Virus record (IMG/VR): IMGVR_UViG_3300030339_000205
Coordinates: 1 to 27,284 of that record
Length of the DNA: 27,284 nucleotides
From: a virus
Reading direction: 5' to 3' (one strand)
Shown here piece after piece: positions 1-9,571 of the stretch. How positions within the stretch are numbered: position 1 is the first letter of the stretch; every line of letters begins with the position of its first letter. The translations under genes and the position numbers were made by a program. The notes under the pieces were generated by a model. It searched no databases, was not told the origin of the DNA, and was given only the letters and a program-made list of their open reading frames with translations.

Positions 1-3000
1 CAAATATTCCTGATTGTCCATGTTTCCATAGATTAGTAGTTGTATTTGCTCTATATTTCTCAATAGTATTAAGAATCTTTGCTACTATAGCCAATCTTTG
101 TTGTTCTGTTAATGATACTAAAGGTGTTACCCCACCACGAGCTGGTCGTAAGGGAGGAGCTGTTTCAGCACTACTAAAAATATCTAATAGTTCATTTAAT
201 GTATTTAAATTAGGTCTAATATAAAGAGAATCTTGAAATTTATCACTTCCGGATACTCCTACAGTTCCTAAATTACCATTTGGATTTAGTATAACATCTA
301 AATTAACCAAGAAAGCAAAATATGTTCTATCTATAAAATTCAACAATTTAGTAAATTTACTATCTAAAGAATCAGAATAAAGAGCTTGTGGATTAATAGC
401 TATGTAACTACTTTCTACCACTTTACCTTCAACTGTTGCAGTGTTTTTAGTAATCTCGAAATATTGATTATCATACACTACATTATTAGCACTACCTGAA
501 AAACTATAATTAAAAGTAGGATTTTTATAAAGTTCTCTACCTTGTAAAGTTAAGTAATATTCTTGAGTATTAAGTAATGCTTGTGCAGAATTCACACATG
601 CTATAGCAAAATTCCAACCATCTCTTGCAATAGAGTCTGCTAATGCTTTGTTTTCTTCTGGAGTCACATATGTAGTAACTGGCCCAACTATAAAATTTAC
701 TTTTAAATAAGGTTTAGTACTAGTAGTTTGCATATTGGAAATTACATCACCATTTATATATGATGCTATAAATTCATCTTGTCCATAAGTAATTGTATTT
801 AAAGTATCAGCTGATCTATAAAAATATAGTTTACTATTATCAGAGAGTGAGAGAAATGAATTTTGTTTATCATATACTATTAGTAAATCTCCAGCTTCTG
901 GTGCAAAATTCCACACATTGTCATAACCATGTGTATAAGCTGTGCCTAGATACATAGGATGTTTTGCACTTGCTGGTCCATCTGCAAACAGAATAGGGGT
1001 AGTTAAAGTTACTGTACGAGGTACAGCAAGAGTATTACCCTGAACTATTGAACCAGTTACTACTGGGAGAGTGTCTTCTAGATTCTTTTCATAAAATAAT
1101 GAGAGATAATCACCAGTTGTTAATGGATTCTCTCTGATAGAATTAATATAAATATTTCCCAAACCATCTGCAGAATCAATAGATTTTGAGATCATTGAGG
1201 TTACTTTACAAGTTTCTCTAGCAAAGGTAAAGAAGGTATTACTTATGTTCTCAGAGAATGCAGGCATCCAAGAGAAACGAGTTACCCAGTTATTTAATTG
1301 TTCATTATAACATAAACTCCATACCTTATCAGGTTCATTAAAAGTTTGGTCATAAAAAGTAAACATTAAATCATTCTTAAAAATGTTATAATGAGTCACT
1401 ACATTACGTAATCCAATCATTGGAGTTTTATCGTAGATAGTAAATGTAATATTATCATTCAAGAATTTTTGTACTCTAAAATCAGAGACAACCTCAAACT
1501 TTTTACCATCAGTTCTCCATATTTTTTTAGCAACTGTATCAACCCCATATATATAATTCTTTGAGACTTTAATAGAATCAGACCATGAACTACCAATACC
1601 ATGCGAAACCATCATAGGTTTTTCTGGTAATACACCAGCATTACGTAAGAAGATGTTTTCTCCTTCTGATTGTCCAGCCATGGTTCTCTCATTAATAGGT
1701 AGAATACCAACACCACTTTCAAATACTACAATTAAGTTACCAAACCATGAGATTATTTTAACAATAGCTCCAAACTCAATAGTGTAATCTCTATAATTTG
1801 TGCCTTCAAAAATTCTAAATCCGTTCTTAAATGCATCAGTAACATGTGTTTGTGAATACATTATTCTATTAGTAAAATCATTTTTAATAGCTGGGATATC
1901 AGAGACAGAGAAATAATACTTATCTGAGGTAGTTGAATTGTACCCAACATTCATTGCTCCGGAATCAGCTATTTTTGCTGTTCCTGCAAGACTTCTACTA
2001 TATAGAGGATGAAATGATCTAGGTCTACCTGCTAAAGCATATTCTGAGATGTAAGTAGGATCTATACATCTGAATGCATAGTTAATATTACTACAAAATT
2101 TGAATGTAGCCCAATAACCTAATCTAGCAGCATTCACATCTCCTCTGTTGATCTTAGTTAATCCTTCTTGATTTAACTCTAAAGTATCAGTGTCTTTAAC
2201 ACCATATCCTTTAAAATTCTCTAAAGTATTAACGTCTACTATAATATCATTTACAGGAGCTTCTGGATCTTGAAAGTTTCTCAACATTCTAATAGATACT
2301 TGATTTATAAAACAATCTCCTCTATATACATCAATGCTTCTATATGAAGATTGTTTGTTTGAATCAATATCAAATCTATCCCAGTCATATCTATCTGTAA
2401 TAGCCATAAATGGAGAGTTGTCATTATATCTTACTTTAAAATAAGAATTAACATTATTAACAGAATATCCAAGAGTTCTAATATTATAGAATCCACCAGA
2501 AGTTTTTAATGTACCTAATGATCCAACAAATGGAGTAAAAATTCCTCTTAATAATTCATTAGATAATTTAGAATAATAGATTCCATCTATAGTAACTGGT
2601 TGGTCTACTAATTCTAATTCTTTCTTTAAAAATGCTGAAAATTTCCAAGCTTCTTCTGCTTGTCCAGCTCTTGATGAATAATAAGAAGTGTCCAGACTAA
2701 TTGAATTCACATCTTCTGGGACTAATATTAATTTAGATTTTTCAGTAGAAGATACTGGATTTTCCTCATAATCAGTTATTGTAAAATGAGTAGATAAATC
2801 ATCTAATTCTTCTAAGGTTTTATTTACAGGTACATCTAAGGCAGAAAAATATCTTTGAAATCCACCTTTAGAAGTTTTAAATTTAGTACTAGTTAATGTA
2901 AAATCTGATCCACTAAACATTTGAGATAAATATTCTGAATTTAATAAAGCATCTGGTACAAGTAAAGCACCACCAGGATTTAAATTCTCTATACTAGCTC

Positions 3001-4801
3001 CCATTAAAATACTTTCATTAACAAAGGAAAAGAAACTCTCTCCTTTTAAAGGTATTCTATAGTAAGTAGTGTCTTTCATAGCAGCATTAATACTTGTATA
3101 AGCAGTGTTTGCATACCCAATTGAATACTTAGGTCTATAAATATGTATACCCTGAATAGTATGTACAACTTTCTTTAAGTCATTACTATATTCAGGTAAC
3201 AAAGGTAATCCGGACATTTTGTCATGACCTATAGCCATGGCTTGTGAGAGTATTGTAGGAATTCTTTTTTGTCTAACAATAAAAAATCCTTTTGTATATT
3301 TTTTTAATTCTTCTTGTACGTTAACAGGTACTACTACTTTAATAGTAATAGGTTTTAATTCTGCATTAGTAATTTGTGAAGTAATAGAAGCTCCTCCTAT
3401 TTTCACAACTCCTTTAGTATTTTCTAATTTATATTTAGATCCTACTAATAAATTATCCTCTTCTTCAATATAAACTCTATTTCCTTTAGCATCAAACAGA
3501 GCTTTATCAGAGTAAAAGTTTTCGTATGGGCTGGCAGATGAAATAGATGTGGTAGTATTATTACTAAAATCTCTCCCCCTAATATTATAGGGATCTGATA
3601 AAGAATAATCCTTCATAATATATACTATAGCAAATCTATACATTTCCTCATCCCAATAACCTGTGTATGAGTAAACATTATTACTATCAAAATAAGCAAA
3701 TTTACCCTCTGTTAAAGGTGTGTACTCTGGAGTTAGAACTCCTACATTTACAGATTGTTCTGGGAATGGAAGTATGCGTAATGATAGATCTTTTAGTTCT
3801 CTATATGGTATAGTAGTCCTATGTATATTTGAGAGAAATAACATATTCTGAGCTTGCGCCAGAGTTTTATTTCTATCAATTATATTATATTGCACATTAA
3901 TACTTTCCTTAGTTATAGGTGAAGTTGCTTCAAATCCTGTGATTTTTAAATCAATTGCTTGACTTTTAATAGTGAACTTAGTATCTATTTTAAAGTACTT
4001 AGATATCTCTTTCTCAGAGTAATCTGAAGTACTTACTGAATAGTATATATTTAGGAAATCATAATTACTATCTAGATTTGTTAATCTAAATGTTAATGCT
4101 TTCCCACTATTCTCATTGCCCATACCACCTCTAATAGATTTAGGATCATTAATATTACCTACATGACAACTAATTATACCACTCTCTGTAATTATATCTG
4201 TCTCATTTCCATCAGCATCTACTAATCTAAAATAGAAGACATAATTACCCACATTTAATTTACCATCATTATCTAATCCTAAAAATTCAAGTTTAGGTAT
4301 TCTATTAATAGTCTTGTATAATCTAGTTTGATTATCAATCTTATCATCATCATAGATATTTGTATCTTTATTTCCTTCTCTATCAACTATATAAAAACGT
4401 CTTCCTTCTGTCACACTAAACCTAGAGTTAATTAATCTAGGAGGAGTGTGGTTATCTGAGAGAATTAGATTAACAGTCCCATCATATGAGGGTTGAATTT
4501 CAATCTCTACTGGGTAATTTATAGAGAAATCCAATTTAGTAGTGGAGAAATCCATAAGTTCTCCAGGAATTTTATCAGAAATGATATTTGCATTCCCAGA
4601 GTATCTTATATTTTGAAAAGGTTTAAACACATAGGAAAGATCCCCTTCGATTAAGTTCTTATCTAAAAGAATATTAAATTCAAACTTAAACTCTGCTGGA
4701 AGACTAAAAGTTAATCTACTCGTTAAGTCCGATAATAAAGTGGTGTACGTATTCGGATCTATTTCAGGAAGATCTACTCCTGTGTAATAAAGTTTTATCA
4801 T
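1..4801 (-). CDS. giant tail protein, crAss-like (3' end beyond window)
   Basis: An open frame of 1600 codons starts with ATG at 4801 (MIKLYYTGVDLPEID) and is still open at the left edge, so the C-terminus is missing. It lies 13 bases after the stop of the 1401-aa tail gene and is probably cotranscribed with it. The protein is beta-rich, with many short Gly/Asn/Asp turns and few charged helices. A stretch around residues 980-1090 (for example VVFESGVGILPINERT, then IYGVDTVAKKIWRTDGK) has the repeating strand-turn pattern seen in beta-propeller or tail-nozzle proteins. Position and size fit one of the large tail proteins (muzzle, stabilisation or tail-tip) that crAss-like phages encode after their ring proteins. 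The precise role is inferred; no catalytic motif was seen. I checked most of the frame for stops and found none. Confidence 0.75.
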   Translation of the reverse strand, partial: MIKLYYTGVDLPEIDPNTYTTLLSDLTSRLTFSLPAEFKFEFNILLDKNLIEGDLSYVFKPFQNIRYSGNANIISDKIPGELMDFSTTKLDFSINYPVEIEIQPSYDGTVNLILSDNHTPPRLINSRFSVTEGRRFYIVDREGNKDTNIYDDDKIDNQTRLYKTINRIPKLEFLGLDNDGKLNVGNYVFYFRLVDADGNETDIITESGIISCHVGNINDPKSIRGGMGNENSGKALTFRLTNLDSNYDFLNIYYSVSTSDYSEKEISKYFKIDTKFTIKSQAIDLKITGFEATSPITKESINVQYNIIDRNKTLAQAQNMLFLSNIHRTTIPYRELKDLSLRILPFPEQSVNVGVLTPEYTPLTEGKFAYFDSNNVYSYTGYWDEEMYRFAIVYIMKDYSLSDPYNIRGRDFSNNTTTSISSASPYENFYSDKALFDAKGNRVYIEEEDNLLVGSKYKLENTKGVVKIGGASITSQITNAELKPITIKVVVPVNVQEELKKYTKGFFIVRQKRIPTILSQAMAIGHDKMSGLPLLPEYSNDLKKVVHTIQGIHIYRPKYSIGYANTAYTSINAAMKDTTYYRIPLKGESFFSFVNESILMGASIENLNPGGALLVPDALLNSEYLSQMFSGSDFTLTSTKFKTSKGGFQRYFSALDVPVNKTLEELDDLSTHFTITDYEENPVSSTEKSKLILVPEDVNSISLDTSYYSSRAGQAEEAWKFSAFLKKELELVDQPVTIDGIYYSKLSNELLRGIFTPFVGSLGTLKTSGGFYNIRTLGYSVNNVNSYFKVRYNDNSPFMAITDRYDWDRFDIDSNKQSSYRSIDVYRGDCFINQVSIRMLRNFQDPEAPVNDIIVDVNTLENFKGYGVKDTDTLELNQEGLTKINRGDVNAARLGYWATFKFCSNINYAFRCIDPTYISEYALAGRPRSFHPLYSRSLAGTAKIADSGAMNVGYNSTTSDKYYFSVSDIPAIKNDFTNRIMYSQTHVTDAFKNGFRIFEGTNYRDYTIEFGAIVKIISWFGNLIVVFESGVGILPINERTMAGQSEGENIFLRNAGVLPEKPMMVSHGIGSSWSDSIKVSKNYIYGVDTVAKKIWRTDGKKFEVVSDFRVQKFLNDNITFTIYDKTPMIGLRNVVTHYNIFKNDLMFTFYDQTFNEPDKVWSLCYNEQLNNWVTRFSWMPAFSENISNTFFTFARETCKVTSMISKSIDSADGLGNIYINSIRENPLTTGDYLSLFYEKNLEDTLPVVTGSIVQGNTLAVPRTVTLTTPILFADGPASAKHPMYLGTAYTHGYDNVWNFAPEAGDLLIVYDKQNSFLSLSDNSKLYFYRSADTLNTITYGQDEFIASYINGDVISNMQTTSTKPYLKVNFIVGPVTTYVTPEENKALADSIARDGWNFAIACVNSAQALLNTQEYYLTLQGRELYKNPTFNYSFSGSANNVVYDNQYFEITKNTATVEGKVVESSYIAINPQALYSDSLDSKFTKLLNFIDRTYFAFLVNLDVILNPNGNLGTVGVSGSDKFQDSLYIRPNLNTLNELLDIFSSAETAPPLRPARGGVTPLVSLTEQQRLAIVAKILNTIEKYRANTTTNLWKHGQSGIF

Positions 4802-4814
4802 ATTTTATTTTTAA

Positions 4815-7800
4815 TTAAAATTTTCTAATTGCTCTAACTCGTCTCTCATTGTTTTTAAGAACGGATGCATTATTAGGAGATCTATTAAAGTTAAACATAA
4901 CAGCATGATCATTACTGGTATTTCCAGTTGCTTCTGTTGATGTCCAGTAATCTTGTCCTAAGCTTATACCTATTCCTTTATTTACCATACCTGATACTTG
5001 TATTTGATTCATTTCAAGTTGACTTGGCCAAAACCAATCAGTGTAACCATCTGCAGAATAATCTAAGACAGTTGCTACTGCATATGGTGCTGCACAACAA
5101 TTTGAACTTATTAAATTAGTATTTGCAAGTCCAGTTCCTATAGCAGTTCCTGAGGCACCTGTTGTGTAATTATCACCACAAGTACATCCAGAATTCCTAG
5201 CCCAAAATACACCTGAGCTACAATCTTCTTTTGCCACAATAAGACCATGTTTACCTGTACCATCCACATAGAAGATTATTCCTCCTCCAAATGCTTCACC
5301 TACAGTATAGGTTCTATTATTAATTATCTCTGAGATACTCGGCTGTTCTACCATGTATTTATCAATACCATAAGTATTAATACTTTGCATGATTCTACTA
5401 GCTAATGTAGTAGTGTTGATAACAGGAATTTTTAAATTAGAGTTATTAATATTATTACTTTGTGCACAATCTTTTAAAGAAAAATAAGGATCAGTTGTTT
5501 GTACTGTGTATATATCACCATTTAAAACTCCTTTAATTACAGGAGTAATACCTGTGTTTGATGTTAAATAACTTGTAGCTTCTAATCTAGTTTTACTACT
5601 AGTGAATAGAGTTTGTACAGAGCCTGGACTTCCAGCATTTAACTGAATTCTTGTATTTCTTAAAGGAACCGTACATGTTGGTAAACTTGTGTAATTCCAA
5701 GGAATATTTCTATCTGCTCCAGCAATCTTTGCAAAGTTATACAAAATTTGGAAAGTAGTGTTATTACTTTTCCAATTAGTGATGATATCATCAATAGATT
5801 TTAAAGTAAATGGTACTAGAGTTGAAGAACCAAAACATACTTGAGTTAAATATCTTAAAGATTTGTCTACAGTTGGAGTTATTGTACTGTAAATAATGTT
5901 GTTAGTATTAAGATCCAAATTATCAACACCTGCTGTAACATAGTCTAGATTGGATCCATCAGCATATTGTGCTAATATAGTCTCTCTATAATTCTGATAT
6001 ACATATAGATCATCTAAATATGTTGTCCCAGTCATTCCTATATATGGTCTAGTGACTAAATCAGAGAGCCATAACTGGTTATATTTATTTAATGGAATAG
6101 CTGGATCAGTGACAATTAGGTCCACATAAATTGGAGTATTAGTTTTATATACTTGGTATATAGTCTGTATTACATCATAATTAGATGAGGCAGATTTACA
6201 TCCTATAACAAATTGAGTTGGTGTAAATACCACTCCTGTTCTAGTTTCACTAACTTTAGTAGTATCTATTTGATCTACTACAACTCCAATATTATAAATA
6301 GCTGTGTAAATTAAATCAGTACTAGAATTATCAGATAACTCTAAAGATAAGTTAATGTCAATACCTAAAGCACAATAGAATGTAACTGTTTTAGGGACAA
6401 CTGATCCAGTTGGTGGTACAATAATAGAGAAACTTCTAGTATTATCATCTCCTCCAACTAATTTGAAATTAGTGTATTCTGATAAAGTACCAAATGAATT
6501 AGCATTAAATCTTTTGGATTTAATAGTTTGAGCATTTATCCATGTAAAATATTTAAAGTTTTTATTTCTAGCAAAATCTCTATTGTAAGCATAAAATAAA
6601 GATGGAGCAATAGTTAATCTTTGTGATGATAAAGTAATGTTAGATAGAGTAACTGTGTCTAAAATATCAGTTGTAGTTAATGCCGCTTTAACTGTAGCAG
6701 AAGTACTTGCTGTATTATCAGCACCACCTTTAGACCAGATAAAACTTGTGGTAATCTCAGGAAAGTTATTATAAGTAAAATCTTTATCAAATGTATTTGT
6801 CTGAAAATTAACTAAACTTCCTTTTAATTGTATGCTCTTCTTAAATAAACGATTGTCTACTACTCCAAATAATAATGGTGCTCCAGTAGTTTTACTTGTA
6901 GGTTGTAATGCAATGGTGCCAGTTTGTGATGGTATAGTTATATTACAATTACTTAGAATTTTAAATTTGAAATCTTTTGGTGAACCTCCTGTACTCAGAG
7001 GAGTTGAAAGGTATTCATTACCAGCTGGAAATAAATTAGGACTTAAAGCAACGCTTATATTTGTAATGCCTAATTTCATAGCAGCCTCAGAGAAATTATG
7101 GTGACCTATAGTAGTGATGTTAGTATCTGATATTAAATAAAAATGTCCATCATAAGCATTTCTATAATAAGAATCTACATAAGACCAATTAGTTCTTAGT
7201 AAATCATTTGAGGGAGTTTTATATAATTCATTAAATACAGGTCCCCCATATAATCTATATACATCAGCTGGATCTCCAGATACTGGTATATAGTTAGTTT
7301 CATTTGTAGTAAACACTGCAGTATTCGTTAAAGTTAGAGCACCTAAACCACTATCTGCTAACTGTGTTCCTAAGTAATTTAAATCATAAACTCCATTGTA
7401 TAAAAGACCTTGTACAATATCAATAGTACCAAAGTTCTTTACATTAGTATTTACAAATTTAGGGATAGGAGAAGTATATAGCAATTGAAAAATATTATAG
7501 TCTACTGAAGGTGTTCCTTCTTTACCAAATATTCTAACCAAATAGCAATGATCTTTTCTAAGAATAGATGTGATTGATTTTCTATTACCTGAGGCAATTA
7601 TTTTTTGAGCAGACACAGATGTTTCTATTCCTGAGGCAGGATATCCTCCTTGTGTACTTCCATCAAAAGTTCTAGTAGCAGGTGCACTAGATAACTGTAG
7701 AACTGTAGTACATTCTCCCTCAACAATTGGGACATCAAGTTTTAATGTGCTTATATTAGACCAGAAATCATAGAACTCAATATTTGTGTTAGCAATACCT

Positions 7801-9020
7801 ACTTGTCCTTTGTATAGAAAATTATATTTTATAGTCATACTATTTCCATCAGCTGCTAAACTATACGCAAAGTGATTGTGTGCATCTACTCCTAAGGGTA
7901 AGGCACTAATCTCATATGTTTTAGTAGTTATAAAGTCAGTTAATTCTCTATTGAACTGATCTATAGGAGTACAAGTAACTGTTAATACAGTACCAGCTAT
8001 AAAAGAAACTGCTGTGTTTGGTACATCTTCTTTAGTTATAATAACTTCCATAGAACCATTCTGATAAGCTTCATAATCAAAATATTTATCATTAATTACA
8101 GTTCCCTCAGAACTAGTAGTTCTTATTTTAATAGTTTTTACTTTAATTGCTGAATTTTCTATAATAGATGCTTTCTCAAAAATGATTTTGGCTTTAAGTA
8201 CATTACCAGTATTATCACCAGCAAGAGTAAAATCAAAAGCCTCTAAAGTACATGGTGTCATTATTAAAATAATCACTGCTTTTGCATCATCTTTATAGAC
8301 TTTATACACGCCATTTACGCCAGTTAAACCTGGAGAAGGAGTGTAGTCTACATCGGAGTATTGGCTTGTAAAATTAGGTGCTAAACTCAAGGGAATAGGT
8401 GTTAAATTTCCATCTATATCCATGATGTAATAGTTGAAGGTAAAATAACCATTTCCTCTACTTTTACCATCCACAATTGTTGGTGTATAGTTATTCACAA
8501 ATTTTGAGAGTATCTCTTGTGCTTGTGACCAGGTAGTACCATTAAGAGTTAAAGCAATTCTAAATTTATCTCCACTTGTAATATAGGAAGTTAATAAATT
8601 CATGCCGTGATTAATACTAACAGATTGTTTTAAAGCAGCAGAATCTCCCCATAGATCTGTGATTGTTTTAGTTGTTAGATTATCTCCATCACTAACTACA
8701 ACATATCTTTGTGGTGAGGGTAAACTTCCTACTCTAGTTTCTTTTGTAAAAGGATTATGTGCAACAATATACATAATACCATTATACTCTTTAATACCTA
8801 AGGGTATAAACCCATGAGGCAAAGCATCTGGATCTTCTGTGTCAGCACCTGTTACTCTTACTTGAACATTACCTAATTCAGTTTGTAGATTAAATTCATC
8901 TCCATTATAAGTAATAATAGTTCCATTTAAACAGTCTGTTAAAACATCCTTTGGTGTAGACAGAGGGTTTAAATCCATATTTAATCCTTTTCCAAATGAA
9001 TTCTGGGTTATTTTTTTCAT
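4815..9020 (-). CDS. tail nozzle/muzzle-like protein with C-terminal DUF1566/Lcl_C-like domain
   Basis: This 1401-aa protein begins with a segment (about residues 9-110: GKGLNMDLNPLSTPKDV, then a conserved-looking NG...Y.GDEF..Q.ELGNV block and HGFIPLGIKEYNGIMYIV) that resembles the N-terminal region of T7 gp12-type nozzle and crAss-like muzzle proteins. A long beta-rich middle follows. Residues about 1236-1401 look like a DUF1566/Lcl_C domain of the C-type-lectin-like fold: FGGGIIFYVDGTGKHGLI, then GYTDWFWPS, YWTSTE and the terminal RRVRAIRKF. Five cysteines (about 1267, 1279, 1281, 1308, 1309) sit in this domain. The start overlaps the preceding stop by one base (TAATG), implying coupled translation. 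I infer a tail tube or tip protein that also carries a glycan- or protein-binding end. The tail role is fairly secure from context; muzzle specifically is an inference. Confidence 0.8.
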   Translation of the reverse strand: MKKITQNSFGKGLNMDLNPLSTPKDVLTDCLNGTIITYNGDEFNLQTELGNVQVRVTGADTEDPDALPHGFIPLGIKEYNGIMYIVAHNPFTKETRVGSLPSPQRYVVVSDGDNLTTKTITDLWGDSAALKQSVSINHGMNLLTSYITSGDKFRIALTLNGTTWSQAQEILSKFVNNYTPTIVDGKSRGNGYFTFNYYIMDIDGNLTPIPLSLAPNFTSQYSDVDYTPSPGLTGVNGVYKVYKDDAKAVIILIMTPCTLEAFDFTLAGDNTGNVLKAKIIFEKASIIENSAIKVKTIKIRTTSSEGTVINDKYFDYEAYQNGSMEVIITKEDVPNTAVSFIAGTVLTVTCTPIDQFNRELTDFITTKTYEISALPLGVDAHNHFAYSLAADGNSMTIKYNFLYKGQVGIANTNIEFYDFWSNISTLKLDVPIVEGECTTVLQLSSAPATRTFDGSTQGGYPASGIETSVSAQKIIASGNRKSITSILRKDHCYLVRIFGKEGTPSVDYNIFQLLYTSPIPKFVNTNVKNFGTIDIVQGLLYNGVYDLNYLGTQLADSGLGALTLTNTAVFTTNETNYIPVSGDPADVYRLYGGPVFNELYKTPSNDLLRTNWSYVDSYYRNAYDGHFYLISDTNITTIGHHNFSEAAMKLGITNISVALSPNLFPAGNEYLSTPLSTGGSPKDFKFKILSNCNITIPSQTGTIALQPTSKTTGAPLLFGVVDNRLFKKSIQLKGSLVNFQTNTFDKDFTYNNFPEITTSFIWSKGGADNTASTSATVKAALTTTDILDTVTLSNITLSSQRLTIAPSLFYAYNRDFARNKNFKYFTWINAQTIKSKRFNANSFGTLSEYTNFKLVGGDDNTRSFSIIVPPTGSVVPKTVTFYCALGIDINLSLELSDNSSTDLIYTAIYNIGVVVDQIDTTKVSETRTGVVFTPTQFVIGCKSASSNYDVIQTIYQVYKTNTPIYVDLIVTDPAIPLNKYNQLWLSDLVTRPYIGMTGTTYLDDLYVYQNYRETILAQYADGSNLDYVTAGVDNLDLNTNNIIYSTITPTVDKSLRYLTQVCFGSSTLVPFTLKSIDDIITNWKSNNTTFQILYNFAKIAGADRNIPWNYTSLPTCTVPLRNTRIQLNAGSPGSVQTLFTSSKTRLEATSYLTSNTGITPVIKGVLNGDIYTVQTTDPYFSLKDCAQSNNINNSNLKIPVINTTTLASRIMQSINTYGIDKYMVEQPSISEIINNRTYTVGEAFGGGIIFYVDGTGKHGLIVAKEDCSSGVFWARNSGCTCGDNYTTGASGTAIGTGLANTNLISSNCCAAPYAVATVLDYSADGYTDWFWPSQLEMNQIQVSGMVNKGIGISLGQDYWTSTEATGNTSNDHAVMFNFNRSPNNASVLKNNERRVRAIRKF

Positions 9021-9571
9021 TATATATTTGTTTTTAATTTTAACTCTCTTTTTCTTTCTCTTAATGCAAGTAATTTAGAGCCTTCCTCTGAGATTACGCA
9101 ATCTTTTAAGAAAAAGTTTTCTTTCTTCTCCATCCAAAAAACTTCTTTTTCTGGAATCATATGATTTAATTCTACTTGGTAAATGTATTTAATACCAGTT
9201 CTAATTATACATTCTTTTAATAATTTATATAAAGTAACTGTAGAGAGTACGCCATTTGTAATAAACTCTAAATTTTCTTCTTCTGTTAGTCCTATATAAC
9301 GTATTCCATTCCAAGGTATTTTAGATTCTTTAAATAGTAATTGTCTTTTAGTATGTTCTTTATATGTACTTTTTATCCATTGCTCTGAACTCTCTTGAGA
9401 ATATTTACCTATAAACAAAGAATACTTTAAAAATACATCATTTCCTATACGTATATAGTGATGTAATTTTTTAAATCCATATTCTACTATATAATCTATT
9501 GAGGATTCCTCAATAAATGGAAATAATTTATATAATTCTTGAGAATAATCCTCGTATTTTTTGTAAGCCAT
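9020..9571 (-). CDS. hypothetical tail-region protein, 183 aa
   Basis: I do not recognise this protein. It is 183 aa and rich in Lys, Glu, Tyr and Ile, with no signal peptide, membrane segment or cysteine-rich motif visible; the C-terminus is strongly charged (LRERKRELKLK). Its ATG directly abuts the TGA of the 149-aa gene (TGAATG) and its stop overlaps the start of the 1401-aa tail gene by one base. Such tight packing between connector-like proteins and the large tail protein suggests a low-copy head-tail or tail-assembly component, produced in step with its neighbours. An assembly chaperone would fit equally well. Confidence 0.8.
   Translation of the reverse strand: MAYKKYEDYSQELYKLFPFIEESSIDYIVEYGFKKLHHYIRIGNDVFLKYSLFIGKYSQESSEQWIKSTYKEHTKRQLLFKESKIPWNGIRYIGLTEEENLEFITNGVLSTVTLYKLLKECIIRTGIKYIYQVELNHMIPEKEVFWMEKKENFFLKDCVISEEGSKLLALRERKRELKLKTNI

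Noticed and set aside
3690-3705. Further CAAAnnTA (minus-strand TAnnTTTG) matches inside genes, for example near 3697
   Set aside because: The six fixed bases occur often by chance in AT-rich DNA; these lack a suitably placed upstream TTTG and do not precede a gene start.
4815-5315. A complete diversity-generating retroelement
   Set aside because: The lectin-like gene end would suit a variable repeat, but no reverse transcriptase, accessory protein or second similar copy is visible in the window. Kept only as a hypothesis.
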